A DNA stretch of 64,000 nucleotides from Jatrophihabitans sp. GAS493. GTDB lineage: Bacteria > Actinomycetota > Actinomycetes > Mycobacteriales > Jatrophihabitantaceae. The notes below the pieces were generated by a model. That model worked only from the letters and a program-made list of their open reading frames with translations. It was not told the origin of the DNA and made no database searches. The number at the start of each line of letters is the position of its first letter. The first letter of the stretch is position 1. Positions 32,280-41,424 of this stretch are shown in pieces. A program made the position numbers and the translations under genes. The stretch covers positions 1,798,001 through 1,862,000 of the forward strand of contig NZ_LT907982.1 of the NCBI RefSeq assembly GCF_900230215.1, read 5' to 3'.

Positions 32280-33503
32280 TCAGGTGATCGGGAACTGGCC
32301 CAGAATCACTCGCGGCGATGGCGTGGCGCAGGTCGCCGCGCTGGCCGTGCCGCCATCTAGGCTGAGCTGAGCGGCGATGCTTCCCAGCCACACCGTCATC
32401 GAGGTGGCGCTGGTCAGCCATCCCGGCGACATCGCCGGCGTCTTCAGGGTTCCGGTGGCCGGAAGCGGAAGAACAACCGGATGGTCGCGGACCAACGGGG
32501 TGCGCGGCAACGCGATGGCACCGCCGGAGAGAGCATTCACCGACTTGGGTGAGGCGTTGTCAGTCAGCAGGTTGAGCGCCGTGGCCGATCCGCTGATGCT
32601 GCTGTGCCCCTGGTCGAGCAGCTTGTTGACCTGCTCGGTCGGCACAACGAGAGCACCGGAAGCATTGCTGATGGCGAACTGATCGAACCTCGAGATGCTT
32701 AACGGCATCAGTCCGTTCACGGCGACACCGACGTCGAGATTGCCGCCATTGAACTGGCAACGGTACGGCGAGGTGATCGTGCCGACGAGCTGCCCGATCG
32801 CAACGTCCGGGAAATTCATCGACGAACCCAGGTACTTCTGGACGTTCGGACTGCTGGCGCCGACCTCCATGGTGAGCAGCGCGTTGGCACCCTTCGGCTT
32901 GCAGTCGGCGGATAGCGGCAGGTCGATCCCCAGGCCGGCGTGCAACACGATCGAGACCTTCGCGCCGGCGAACTGAAGCGTGTCTGTGCCGGACTTCGGT
33001 GCGGTGTATGGGCCGACCTCGAAGGTCCCCGTCTTGGGCAGGCCGACGGTCAGTGCCTGGCCGGATTTGATCTGGATCCCCGGGATATATATGGGTGTCT
33101 GGGCCACATTGATGATCTGGTTGCCAGCCGTCGACCCGATGTTGAGCTCGGTCAGCGTCGCGTCCGCGGTTCCGCCGCCGATGAGGCCGGCCAGCGTCGG
33201 GATCCAATCCGGGAACGTCATGCTGCCGGATCCCTGGGTCAGGTAGAACTGCTGCCCGGGGGCAAGGGTGGCCGGAGCGACACCCTGGACCTGGACGCTC
33301 AGGTCAATCCCGATGAGATTGACACCGCCGAGCGCGATCTGGCAGGTGATCGGAAGGTTGAACCGGCCGGCGTCCGCTCCGATCGGAGGAACGTCGGCAG
33401 CTGCGACGGCACCGGCCGGCAGTGCGGATAGTCCGAGTACAGCCACCAGTGTCGCGGCTATCGCGGCGACGCTCGCAGACAGGCTGATAAGGCGCTTTTT
33501 CAC
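32280..33503 (-). CDS. Secreted protein of unknown function (DUF6801-like)
   Basis: 407 residues. GTG start behind GAGGGGA, followed by a signal peptide VKKRLISLSASVAAIAATLV ... LPAGAVAA. The mature part has two related all-beta-like halves, each opening with a Cys-containing strand (LPITCQIALGGVNLIGIDLS; PYRCQFNGGNLDVGVAVNG), low charge and no membrane helix. It resembles secreted actinobacterial DUF6801-type proteins, some of which accompany steroid- or lipid-active enzymes; this name is tentative. It faces the cholesterol-oxidase-like gene tail to tail, and both have 17-nt-spaced consensus promoters, suggesting co-expression at the cell surface. Confidence 0.8.
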   Translation of the reverse strand: MKKRLISLSASVAAIAATLVAVLGLSALPAGAVAAADVPPIGADAGRFNLPITCQIALGGVNLIGIDLSVQVQGVAPATLAPGQQFYLTQGSGSMTFPDWIPTLAGLIGGGTADATLTELNIGSTAGNQIINVAQTPIYIPGIQIKSGQALTVGLPKTGTFEVGPYTAPKSGTDTLQFAGAKVSIVLHAGLGIDLPLSADCKPKGANALLTMEVGASSPNVQKYLGSSMNFPDVAIGQLVGTITSPYRCQFNGGNLDVGVAVNGLMPLSISRFDQFAISNASGALVVPTEQVNKLLDQGHSSISGSATALNLLTDNASPKSVNALSGGAIALPRTPLVRDHPVVLPLPATGTLKTPAMSPGWLTSATSMTVWLGSIAAQLSLDGGTASAATCATPSPRVILGQFPIT

Positions 33504-33570
33504 ATTGTTCCCCTCGACGGTGACGCGTGCGTGAAGCACCTTGTGCGCCTCAACCGGAAGCGTCGAGCAG

Positions 33571-33599
33571 AGCTTAGGAATGCTCCCGTAATTTGACAA
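33571..33599 (-). promoter_or_regulatory. Sigma-70-type promoter of the secreted protein gene
   Basis: On the minus strand, -35 TTGTCA (33599-33594) and -10 TAAGCT (33576-33571) are spaced by 17 nt. The predicted start near 33564 leaves about a 60-nt leader before the GTG at 33503. Confidence 0.6.
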
Positions 33600-33668
33600 G
33601 CCTTGTTTTCAGATGCGGATGGTGGTACCTCTCTTACTGAGAGTGCAGGCGGTCGAATCGGCTTCGAG

Positions 33669-35501
33669 TCAGTCGAGAATGCGGACGGCGCCCTTGTCGG
33701 CGCTGGACGTGAGCGCGGCGTAAGCCCGCAGTGCGGTCGACACCGAACGCGTCCGGTCGGCCGGTTGGTACTGCCCGGCCAGCGCCTGGCGACGCTCCTG
33801 CAGCACCGCATCGTCAACCATGAGGTCGAGGCTGCGGGTTGAGATGTCGATGCGGATCGGGTCGCCGTCGGCCACCAGCGCGATGACGCCGCCGGCCGCC
33901 GCCTCCGGAGAGACGTGCCCGATCGACAGCCCCGACGTCCCGCCGGAGAACCGTCCGTCGGTGATCAGCGCACACACCTTGCCCAACCCGCGGCCCTTCA
34001 GGTACGAGGTCGGGTAGAGCATCTCCTGCATTCCCGGGCCCCCGCGCGGTCCCTCGTAGCGGATCACCACCACGTCACCGGCCTGCACCGCGCCGGCGAG
34101 GATCTTCTCGACCGCCTCCTCCTGCGACTCGCAGACCACCGCCGGACCCTCGAACGTCCAGATCGACTCGTCCACCCCAGCTGTCTTCACGACACAGCCA
34201 TCCGGGGCCAGGTTGCCGCGAAGCACGGCCAACCCGCCGTCGACGCTGTAGGCATGGGCGACGTCGTGGATGCAGCCGTTCGTAGCGTCGGTGTCCAGGC
34301 TCTCCCAGCGTTCGGACTGGGAGAAAGCGGTTGCCGAACGCACGCACCCCGGCGCCGCGTGCCAGAGCTCCAGGGCCTGCGCCGAGGCCGTGCCGCTACG
34401 TGAATCCCAGGTCGCCAGCCAGTCCTTGAGACTGGCCGAATGCACCGAGCGAACCTCATCGTTGAGCAGTCCGGCCCGGTACAATTCGCCGAGAATTGCT
34501 GGCACCCCGCCCGCCCGGTGCACATCCTCCATCAAGTACGAGCCGTTGGGGGCGACCTTGGACAGACAAGGCACCCGGTGCGAGAGCTCGTCGATGTCGC
34601 TGAGCCCGAAGTCGAGCTCAGCCTCGTGCGCGGCGGCCAGCAGATGCAGGATCGTGTTGGTCGATCCGCCCATCGCGATGTCCAGTGCCATCGCGTTCTC
34701 GAACGCGGCCCGCGATGCGATGGCCCGCGGCAGCACCGATTCGTCGCCGTCGGTGTAGTACTGCCCGACCAGATCGACGACGGTCTGGCCGGCTCGCTCG
34801 TAGAGGCTGCGGCGAGCGGTGTGAGTGGCCAGCACCGAACCGTTCCCCGGCAGGGCCAACCCGATCGCCTCGGTCAGGCAGTTCATCGAGTTCGCGGTGA
34901 ACATGCCGGAGCAGGAGCCGCAGGTCGGGCAAGCGTTCTCCTCGATGCGGGCGATGTCCTCATCGGAGACGTCGTCGGCCACTGCTTCGGCGATCGCCGT
35001 GATCAGGTTGAGCCGGCTGCGGACCGTGCCGTCGACCAGGGTTGCGGTGCCGCCCTCCATCGGGCCGCCGGAGACGAAGACGGTCGGGATGTTCAGACGC
35101 AGCGCAGCCATCAGCATGCCGGGGGTGATCTTGTCGCAGTTAGAGATGCAGACCAGAGCGTCGGCGCAGTGGGCCTGCACCATGTACTCCACCGAATCCG
35201 CGATGAGCTCCCGCGACGGGAGGCTGTAGAGCATCCCGCCGTGACCCATTGCGATGCCGTCATCGACCGCGATCGTGTTGAATTCGCGGGGGATTGCCCC
35301 GGCGGCGCTGATCGCGTCGGAGACGATTCGGCCGACCGGCGCCAGGTGGGTGTGCCCGGGGACGAACTCGGTGAAGGAGTTGGCGACGGCGATGATCGGC
35401 TTACCGATGTCGGCCGCGGCGACGCCGGAGGCTCGCATCAGGGCGCGCGCTCCAGCCATGTTGCGTCCGTGGGTGACTGTCCGTGATCTCAACTCAGGCA
35501 T
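33669..35501 (-). CDS. ilvD: Dihydroxy-acid dehydratase IlvD
   Basis: 610-residue dehydratase of valine/isoleucine biosynthesis (2,3-dihydroxy-3-methylbutanoate to 2-oxoisovalerate). True IlvD marks are [52 protein letters not shown], and [19 protein letters not shown], with cysteines for the Fe-S cluster, and a C-terminal [18 protein letters not shown]. Length fits E. coli-type IlvD. The ATG at 35501 has no clear ribosome binding site. It is divergent from the XRE/MmyB regulator, sharing an 86-bp region with a perfect palindrome, which might place ilvD under that regulator. Confidence 0.95.
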   Translation of the reverse strand: MPELRSRTVTHGRNMAGARALMRASGVAAADIGKPIIAVANSFTEFVPGHTHLAPVGRIVSDAISAAGAIPREFNTIAVDDGIAMGHGGMLYSLPSRELIADSVEYMVQAHCADALVCISNCDKITPGMLMAALRLNIPTVFVSGGPMEGGTATLVDGTVRSRLNLITAIAEAVADDVSDEDIARIEENACPTCGSCSGMFTANSMNCLTEAIGLALPGNGSVLATHTARRSLYERAGQTVVDLVGQYYTDGDESVLPRAIASRAAFENAMALDIAMGGSTNTILHLLAAAHEAELDFGLSDIDELSHRVPCLSKVAPNGSYLMEDVHRAGGVPAILGELYRAGLLNDEVRSVHSASLKDWLATWDSRSGTASAQALELWHAAPGCVRSATAFSQSERWESLDTDATNGCIHDVAHAYSVDGGLAVLRGNLAPDGCVVKTAGVDESIWTFEGPAVVCESQEEAVEKILAGAVQAGDVVVIRYEGPRGGPGMQEMLYPTSYLKGRGLGKVCALITDGRFSGGTSGLSIGHVSPEAAAGGVIALVADGDPIRIDISTRSLDLMVDDAVLQERRQALAGQYQPADRTRSVSTALRAYAALTSSADKGAVRILD

Positions 35502-35550
35502 GCCGCAAGCATGACTGGACACCCCGCCGGGCGGGAGGCTGCGCTGATAC

Positions 35551-35581
35551 TAGTAGTGGCACTACTACCCAGGGCTAGGCT
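35551..35581. promoter_or_regulatory. Operator palindrome plus leaderless -10 box of the XRE gene
   Basis: A perfect palindrome TAGTAGTG-g-CACTACTA (35551-35567) is followed by TAGGCT (35576-35581), a TANNNT -10 six bases before the GTG at 35588. That spacing implies a leaderless transcript, with the palindrome over the -35 zone: an autorepression layout. It could also act on ilvD, 50 bp away. Confidence 0.55.
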
Positions 35582-35587
35582 GAGGCC

Positions 35588-36409
35588 GTGAGTGGTGAGA
35601 CACGGCGGAGCGAGCTGGCGGCGTTTCTGCGGGCGCGACGGGCCCAGGTCAATCGAGTGGCGGTCGGGCTCCCGCGCGGCGATGCGCGGCGCGGCGGTGG
35701 ACTGCGCCGGGAGGAGGTCGCCGCCCTCTCCGGGGTGAGCATCACCTGGTACACCTGGCTGGAGCAGGCCCGCGAGATGAACCCGTCGCGGCAGGTGCTG
35801 GACGCGATTGCCCGCACGCTGCTGCTGTCGGAGACCGAACACAGCTATCTCCTGTCGCTGGCCGGTTACGCCAGCCCGGTCGTCGCCGGCTCGTCGGACC
35901 CGCAGCACCTCGTCTTGCTCCTGGACGCGCTGGTCGGCTCGCCGGCCTTCGCGCTCTCCTCGAACTGGACGATCACCGCGTGGAACTCAGCGTATGAGGC
36001 GCTTTACCCGCATGTGGCGACCATCGCGCCGAAGGATCGCAACCTGCTCTGGGTGGTCTACATGGATCCGTTCGTGCGTGGACTCCTGCCGGACTGGGAG
36101 ATCACCAGCAGCCTCTTCCTGGCCGAGTTCCGGGCCGAGGCCGGCCCCCGCCTGGGTGACCCGGAGTTCCGCGATCTCATCGAACGGCTGCTGGCCCGTA
36201 GCGGCGCGTTCCGACGCAACTGGGAGCAGCACGGCATCGAGGGCTTCAGCTCGCGGCGCCGCAGCTTCCATACCGAGGCCGGGCAGTTGGAGTTCGAGCA
36301 GCACCGGCTCGCGCCGGCCGACCAGCGCGACGTTCACGTCGTCATCTACACCGCCGCCGACGCCCCGACCGTCAAGCGCATGAAGGCGCTCCAGCGAGGC
36401 GCCCGCTAA
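35588..36409 (+). CDS. XRE-family regulator with MmyB-like ligand domain
   Basis: 273-residue transcription factor. The N-terminal Cro/C1-type HTH reads ELAAFLRARRAQV, GGGLRREEVAALSGVSITWY and TWLEQAREMNPS (residues ~5-70). The rest is the MmyB-like (PAS-related) ligand pocket typical of actinobacterial regulators next to dehydrogenases: NWTITAWNSAYEALYP, RNLLWVVYMDPFVR, FRAEAGPRLGDPEF, HTEAGQLEFEQHRLAPADQ. GTG start, probably leaderless. Members bind fatty acids or other small hydrophobic ligands. Targets are itself and possibly ilvD. Confidence 0.9.
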   Translation: MSGETRRSELAAFLRARRAQVNRVAVGLPRGDARRGGGLRREEVAALSGVSITWYTWLEQAREMNPSRQVLDAIARTLLLSETEHSYLLSLAGYASPVVAGSSDPQHLVLLLDALVGSPAFALSSNWTITAWNSAYEALYPHVATIAPKDRNLLWVVYMDPFVRGLLPDWEITSSLFLAEFRAEAGPRLGDPEFRDLIERLLARSGAFRRNWEQHGIEGFSSRRRSFHTEAGQLEFEQHRLAPADQRDVHVVIYTAADAPTVKRMKALQRGAR

Positions 36410-36453
36410 CCCGATATCCACAGGCCAAACGTTGCGCTGGTAAGCGTGTTGTG

Positions 36454-36474
36454 ATGCTTGCATAATGTAAGCAT
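36454..36474. promoter_or_regulatory. VapB operator/leaderless promoter overlapping the start codon
   Basis: ATGCTTGCAT and ATGTAAGCAT form a 21-bp near-palindrome (one mismatch, central A) that ends inside the vapB ATG at 36473. CATAAT (36461-36466) inside it is a good -10 exactly placed for transcription to begin at the ATG. Binding of the VapBC complex here would autorepress the operon. Confidence 0.6.
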
Positions 36475-36703
36475 GGCCAACATGCTGGTACGCGACGTCT
36501 CGCCGGGTGTTCACGCGCAATTGCAGGCCCGAGCCCAGCAGCGCGGACAGTCGTTGCAGCAGTTCCTGCTCACCGAGCTTCAGCGCATCGCCGAACAGCC
36601 GTCGATGAACGAGGTGCTGGAGAGAATCGCCGCTCGGCGGGGTGGCCGGGTCGGGTTCGCCCAGGCGGTCGATGACGTTGCGGCCGAACGCCGGCGATCG
36701 TGA
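36473..36703 (+). CDS. vapB: VapB/FitA-like ribbon-helix-helix antitoxin
   Basis: 76-residue antitoxin. The N-terminal MANMLVRDVSPGVHAQLQAR and RAQQRGQSLQQFLLTEL region is a ribbon-helix-helix DNA-binding fold of the FitA type; the C-terminal ERIAARRGGRVGFAQAVDDV is the likely toxin-binding tail. It overlaps the toxin start (GTGA), giving translational coupling. It is probably translated from a leaderless mRNA, and a palindrome covering its start is a likely autoregulatory operator. Confidence 0.85.
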   Translation: MANMLVRDVSPGVHAQLQARAQQRGQSLQQFLLTELQRIAEQPSMNEVLERIAARRGGRVGFAQAVDDVAAERRRS

Positions 36704-37095
36704 TCGTCGTTGACGCGTCCGTCCTGGCGAATGCCATTGGAGACGACGGCCCCGCCGGCGCAAGAGCCAGAGCAGTGTTGGTCGGGCAGAGTCTGAGCAT
36801 CCCGGATCTTGCCGATGTAGAGGTGGCGTCGGTGCTGCGGCGACGCTGGCTGCGAAAGGACCTCACTGCCCGTCGATTCAGGGAAGCGATTCATGATCTC
36901 GCGGCAGTGCCAGCCGATCGCTATCCCGCGTCGCCGTTCATGCCGCGGGCGTATGAGCTTCGGGCGAACGTCACTGCATACGACGCCACCTATGTGGCTT
37001 TGGCCGAGGAGTTGCGTTGCTCGCTGTACACCGCAGACGGTCGCCTCGCCACTGTCCCCGGCATCCGGTGCGCCGTATCCCTCTTGGGGAAGTAG
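36700..37095 (+). CDS. vapC: VapC-family PIN-domain RNase toxin
   Basis: 131-residue PIN-domain ribonuclease, toxin of the preceding antitoxin. The four acidic metal ligands are all present: Asp5 (IVVDASV), Glu41 (ADVEVASVL), Asp95 (AYDATYVALAE) and Asp113 (YTADGRLA). GTG start overlapping the antitoxin stop by 3 bases. Family targets are tRNA or rRNA; the specific target here is unknown. A small TCTGCG/CGCAGA hairpin about 80 bp downstream might end the transcript. Confidence 0.9.
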   Translation: MIVVDASVLANAIGDDGPAGARARAVLVGQSLSIPDLADVEVASVLRRRWLRKDLTARRFREAIHDLAAVPADRYPASPFMPRAYELRANVTAYDATYVALAEELRCSLYTADGRLATVPGIRCAVSLLGK

Positions 37096-37313
37096 TCACA
37101 GCTAGCGCGTCCCATGTGCGTCGCCGAATATGTCACCAATCAACCGGATTCCCGCAGTAATCGTAAGGCGCTTCCCCTGAATCTGCGGCGTCTCGCAGAC
37201 TCCAACAGGTACACGCGGTGACCGGGGTGCCCCGCAGACGTATCCCTTCTTGAATTGGCCCGGCGGATGAACGCGATGCGCGGGCGGAAATATCGGCGGT
37301 GATACTGAACGGT

Positions 37314-38216
37314 ATGGAACCTCAGCCGGAGCAGTTCAGCTTCACGCCGGGCAGCACCGGCGCCGACGTCGCCCAGCGACTGCGCGCCAGTGGTTACCTG
37401 GCCGACGCCACCACCGCTGAGGTGGTGAACCTCGCGGCACAGCTGGGCAAACCCGTCCTGGTCGAGGGGCCGGCCGGCACTGGCAAGACGCAGCTGGCGA
37501 AGTCGGTTGCGCAGATCACCGGCCGCCGCCTGGTGCGTCTGCAGTGCTACGAAGGAATCGATGAGTCCAAGGCTCTCTACGAGTGGGACTACCGCAAACA
37601 ACTGCTCTGGATTCAAGCCGCCCGCGGTGCCGAGGGGTTCGACGCCGACGCGATCGTGGCCGACGGCAAGGGCATCTTCGACTCGCGATTCCTGCTGGCC
37701 CGTCCGCTGCTGGAGGCGATCAGTGCCGACGAACCGGTAGTACTGCTCGTCGACGAGGTCGATCGGGTCGACACCGAAACCGAGGCACTCTTCTTGGAGG
37801 TGCTGGCCGAGCATCAGGTCACCGTCCCGGAGCTTGGGTCGGTGGAGGCTAAGCACATTCCCCTCGTCTTCCTGACCTCCAACGGCACCCGCGACCTGTC
37901 TGAGGCGTTGAAGCGTCGCTGCCTCTTCCTCTACCTCGACTACCCGACCGCCGAGCGGGAACGTGAGATCGTGCACCAGCACGTCCCGGCCCTGTCGGCG
38001 GCGCTCGGTGAGCAGCTGGTGGCGCTGGTCGAGTCGCTTCGACGGATGAAGCTGAAGAAGGCGCCGTCGGTGTCGGAGACGATCGACTTCGCGCAGATGC
38101 TCACCCTCCTCGGCAGCGCCGAGCTGGACGAGAGGGCGGCCACCCTCGGTCTCAACGTGCTCCTGAAATACCAGGAGGACATCCGCACGGCGACGGCGGC
38201 GCTGGCTCGTAGATGA
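37314..38216 (+). CDS. MoxR-type AAA+ ATPase
   Basis: 300-residue AAA+ ATPase of the MoxR family (as in CoxD, carbon-monoxide dehydrogenase maturation). Walker A VEGPAGTGKTQLAKS near residue 55, Walker B VVLLVDEVDRVD, sensor 1 LVFLTSNGTRDLSEALKRRC with arginine finger. MoxR proteins work with VWA-domain partners to insert metal or fold protein complexes; the next gene is exactly such a partner and overlaps by 4 bp (ATGA). The ATG at 37314 (MEPQPEQF) has no ribosome binding site, and may be leaderless. No CO dehydrogenase gene lies in the window, so the client is unknown. Confidence 0.9.
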   Translation: MEPQPEQFSFTPGSTGADVAQRLRASGYLADATTAEVVNLAAQLGKPVLVEGPAGTGKTQLAKSVAQITGRRLVRLQCYEGIDESKALYEWDYRKQLLWIQAARGAEGFDADAIVADGKGIFDSRFLLARPLLEAISADEPVVLLVDEVDRVDTETEALFLEVLAEHQVTVPELGSVEAKHIPLVFLTSNGTRDLSEALKRRCLFLYLDYPTAEREREIVHQHVPALSAALGEQLVALVESLRRMKLKKAPSVSETIDFAQMLTLLGSAELDERAATLGLNVLLKYQEDIRTATAALARR

Positions 38217-39742
38217 CTGGCGATCCGGAGTTCGACGGCGGCGAGGACGGATCGCATGTGCGCCCGGCATTGGGGGAGCGGCTACATCGCTTCGCCGACG
38301 AGCTGCAGGCGCGCGGCCTGCCCGTCTCGATGACCGAACGCATCGACGCGATGCGGGCCGTCCAGCGCGTCGATCTCGCGAGCTCGCAGGGACTCCACAC
38401 CGCGCTGGCCTCGACGATGATCAAGTCGGCCGACCACCTGGCTGTCTTCGACGAGGTCTACCAGCTCTACTTCCGGGGACGCTCGGTCAACCAGCAGCTC
38501 CCTGAATCACCCGAGCGAGAAGCGCGGTCGGATCCGGCCGACGAGCATCCGGAGCCGCTGGACCTGGATCACGCTCTGCGGGTCGCGCTCAGCGACGGTT
38601 CCGAGTCACTGGCCCGTCTGGTTGCCGAGCAGGCGGTGAAGGAGTTCGCCCAGTTCGAACCGGGGCGCCGCGTCGCCGGGCTGCAGTACGCCACTCGGAC
38701 GGTCACCGGGCTGCGGCTCAACCAGACCACCGACGAGTTGATGGCGGCGGCCGGTTCGGCCCTGGTCGCGTCCCCCGGCGGTCAGGGCGGCCGCGCACCG
38801 GCCGGTGGTGGCGGCGGCGGAGCGACGGGGGCGCCGAACTCCCTGCAGTTCGGCACCGAGCTCATCTCGCGCATCGAGCAGGAGCAGATCGCTGATCGGG
38901 CCGAGCGGATGCGTGAGCTGATTGGCGAAGTGATCCGCGAGATGCTGGTCGCCGACCGAGGCGAGGACGCGGTGGCCAAGACGCTGCGGACTCCGCTGGC
39001 CGCCGACGCGGCGATCGCTTCGGCCAGTCCGGCGCAGCTGGCTGAGATCGAGCGGATGCTGCAACCGCTGCAGCGCAAGCTCGCCACCACGATGATGCGC
39101 AAGCGTCGCCGCCGGGCCGGCCCGCTGGACGTCCGAGGGACGGTACGAGCTTCGATGGCCACCGGCGGGGTGCCGATAAAGGTCGTCCATCGCCGCCCGA
39201 CCCCGACCAAGCCGAAGCTCTATGTGCTGGCCGACGTCTCGGGCTCGGTGGCGACCTATGCCGCTTTCACGATCACCCTGGTCTCGGCGATGGCCAGCCT
39301 CTACTCCCGGCTACGCACCTTCGCCTTCGTCGAGAACGCGGTGGAGGTGACGCACCTGTTCAACCCGGCTCAGGGTGGCCGGAGCGACCCGCGTCAGGCT
39401 CTGGCTGAGATCAACCGGGTGCAGGGTCTGAACTTCTACGACGCACGGACGGACTACGGGCGGACGCTGCGCCACTTCTATGCCGAGGTCGGCGAGGAGC
39501 TGGATCGGCGCAGCACCGTGCTCATCTTCGGCGACGCGCGCGGGAACTACCGCCCGGCCCACGAGGAGACGCTGGCCCACATCAAGCGGCGGGCCGGCGC
39601 GGTCTACTGGCTCAACCCGGAGTGGGTGCCGGCCTGGGGCAGCGGTGACTCCCTGATGCCGGTCTACGCCCCGCATTGCACTGCGGCCGTCAGTTGTCGC
39701 AGCCTCAATGACCTGCGCCGCTTCATCGAGGGCCTCGACTGA
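38213..39742 (+). CDS. CoxE-like VWA-domain protein
   Basis: 509-residue partner of the MoxR ATPase. The C-terminal von Willebrand A domain carries the MIDAS motif DVSGSVATYA (DxSxS), and a later FGDARGNYRP. The N-terminal ~250 residues are mostly helical with a Gly-rich linker near residue 190 (GGQGGRAPAGGGGGG). A VWA_CoxE-type fold in tandem with MoxR is the classic pair for maturation of metal enzymes. It starts within the ATPase stop codon. Client not identifiable from context. Confidence 0.88.
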   Translation: MTGDPEFDGGEDGSHVRPALGERLHRFADELQARGLPVSMTERIDAMRAVQRVDLASSQGLHTALASTMIKSADHLAVFDEVYQLYFRGRSVNQQLPESPEREARSDPADEHPEPLDLDHALRVALSDGSESLARLVAEQAVKEFAQFEPGRRVAGLQYATRTVTGLRLNQTTDELMAAAGSALVASPGGQGGRAPAGGGGGGATGAPNSLQFGTELISRIEQEQIADRAERMRELIGEVIREMLVADRGEDAVAKTLRTPLAADAAIASASPAQLAEIERMLQPLQRKLATTMMRKRRRRAGPLDVRGTVRASMATGGVPIKVVHRRPTPTKPKLYVLADVSGSVATYAAFTITLVSAMASLYSRLRTFAFVENAVEVTHLFNPAQGGRSDPRQALAEINRVQGLNFYDARTDYGRTLRHFYAEVGEELDRRSTVLIFGDARGNYRPAHEETLAHIKRRAGAVYWLNPEWVPAWGSGDSLMPVYAPHCTAAVSCRSLNDLRRFIEGLD

Positions 39743-39877
39743 ACGATCCTCCAAAGCGGTGTGAGCTTCGCGCTAGTCGAAACTCTGTGAATCGGGTAGG
39801 CATAGCCGGGTTAGGGCAGATCCGAGCGGCCATCTACGCTCCTGCTCTGACGTCTAACTCAGCGAAGGGGGCTCCGC

Positions 39878-41419
39878 ATGGCGTTGCATATCGGGGTGGT
39901 CAAGGAGTCGGCATCGGGGGAGACCCGGGTCGCCTCCACGCCGACGACTGTCAAGCAGTTGTTGGCACTTGGCTACACGGTTTCGGTTGAGACCGGCGCC
40001 GGAGAACGCTCGAGCTTCCCCGATAGCGCTTACACCGAGGCGGGCGCTCAGATCGCGCCGACGGCTGCGACGTGGCGCGCGGATGTGGTGCTGAAGGTGA
40101 ACGCACCGTCGGAGGCTGAATTGCCGCTCTTGGCCGAGGGAGCGACGCTGGTGAGCCTGATCAGCCCGGCGCTGAACCCGGAGCTGGTGGAGCGTCTCAG
40201 CGGGCGTCCAATCACCGTGCTGGCGATGGACGCGGTGCCGCGCATCTCGCGGGCGCAGTCGCTGGATGTCCTGAGTTCAATGGCCAACATCGCCGGCTAC
40301 CGGGCGGTAATCGAGGCGGCGCACGTCTTCGGGCGTTTCTTCACCGGGCAGGTCACCGCGGCCGGCAAGGTACCGCCGGCGAAGGTGCTGGTCGCCGGGG
40401 CCGGGGTGGCCGGCCTGGCCGCGATCGGAGCCGCCAGCAGTCTCGGCGCGATCGTGCGGGCCACCGACCCACGTCCTGAGGTCGCCGATCAGGTGAAGTC
40501 ACTGGGCGGGGAGTTCCTGGCCGTCGAGGTCGCCGAACAGCAGGTGAGCACGGACGGGTACGCCAAGGCGACCTCGGAGGACTACGACCGGCGCGCCGCC
40601 GAGATCTACAGCGAGCAGGCGCTGGACGTCGACATCATCATCACCACGGCGCTCATCCCGGGGCGCCCGGCGCCGAAGCTGCTCACCGCGGCTGATGTCG
40701 CGAGCATGAAGTCGGGCAGCGTCATCGTCGATATGGCGGCAATTCAAGGCGGAAACGTCGCCGGGTCGCTCGCCGGTGAGGTTGTGGTGACCGACAACGG
40801 GGTCACCATCATCGGCTATACCGACTTGGCCGGCCGGCTGCCGGCGCAGGCTTCGCAGCTTTACGGCACGAACCTGGTGAACCTGATGAAGCTGCTGACG
40901 CCGAGCAAGGACGGCGAATTGGTGCTCGACTTCGACGACGTCGTGCAGCGCAACATCACGGTGGTTCGCAACGGAGAGAAGACCTGGCCACCACCGCCGG
41001 TCGCAGTCTCCGCCGCACCGGCGGCCACTGCCAAGCCGGTTGCCGCGGTAACGCATGAGCCGAAGGCGCCGATCTCGACCAGCCGCCGCTACACAATCGT
41101 CGGTATCGGCGCGGCCATCCTCTTCCTGCTGACGGCGTTCTCACCGCCCCAACTGATCGGTAACTTCACCGTCTTCGTGCTGGCGATCGTGATCGGCTAC
41201 TACGTCATCGGGCACGTGCATCACGCTCTGCATACTCCGTTGATGTCGGTCACCAACGCCATCTCCGGGATCATCGTCGTCGGCGCGCTGCTGCAGATCG
41301 GGCACGCCGACGTCGCGATAACGATCCTGTCGTTCGTCGCGATCCTGCTGGCGAGCATCAACATCTTCGGCGGATTCGCCGTGACCCGACGCATGCTCAG
41401 CATGTTCTCGAAAGGCTGA
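39878..41419 (+). CDS. pntA: NAD(P) transhydrogenase subunit alpha
   Basis: 513-residue subunit of the proton-translocating transhydrogenase (NADH + NADP+ to NAD+ + NADPH driven by proton motive force). Domain I (residues ~1-370) binds NAD(H): [40 protein letters not shown], the RATDPRPEV switch, and [17 protein letters not shown]. After an Ala/Pro linker come four membrane helices from ~residue 405 ([18 protein letters not shown] and on), so alpha-1 and alpha-2 are fused, as in E. coli; many actinobacteria encode them separately. The pntB gene follows after 5 bp. Confidence 0.95.
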   Translation: MALHIGVVKESASGETRVASTPTTVKQLLALGYTVSVETGAGERSSFPDSAYTEAGAQIAPTAATWRADVVLKVNAPSEAELPLLAEGATLVSLISPALNPELVERLSGRPITVLAMDAVPRISRAQSLDVLSSMANIAGYRAVIEAAHVFGRFFTGQVTAAGKVPPAKVLVAGAGVAGLAAIGAASSLGAIVRATDPRPEVADQVKSLGGEFLAVEVAEQQVSTDGYAKATSEDYDRRAAEIYSEQALDVDIIITTALIPGRPAPKLLTAADVASMKSGSVIVDMAAIQGGNVAGSLAGEVVVTDNGVTIIGYTDLAGRLPAQASQLYGTNLVNLMKLLTPSKDGELVLDFDDVVQRNITVVRNGEKTWPPPPVAVSAAPAATAKPVAAVTHEPKAPISTSRRYTIVGIGAAILFLLTAFSPPQLIGNFTVFVLAIVIGYYVIGHVHHALHTPLMSVTNAISGIIVVGALLQIGHADVAITILSFVAILLASINIFGGFAVTRRMLSMFSKG

Positions 41420-41424
41420 CACCT

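Noticed and set aside
37314-39742. Carbon monoxide dehydrogenase locus
   Set aside because: Only the MoxR/CoxE-type pair is present; no coxMSL, molybdenum or other Cox genes are next to it, so a CO role is not supported.
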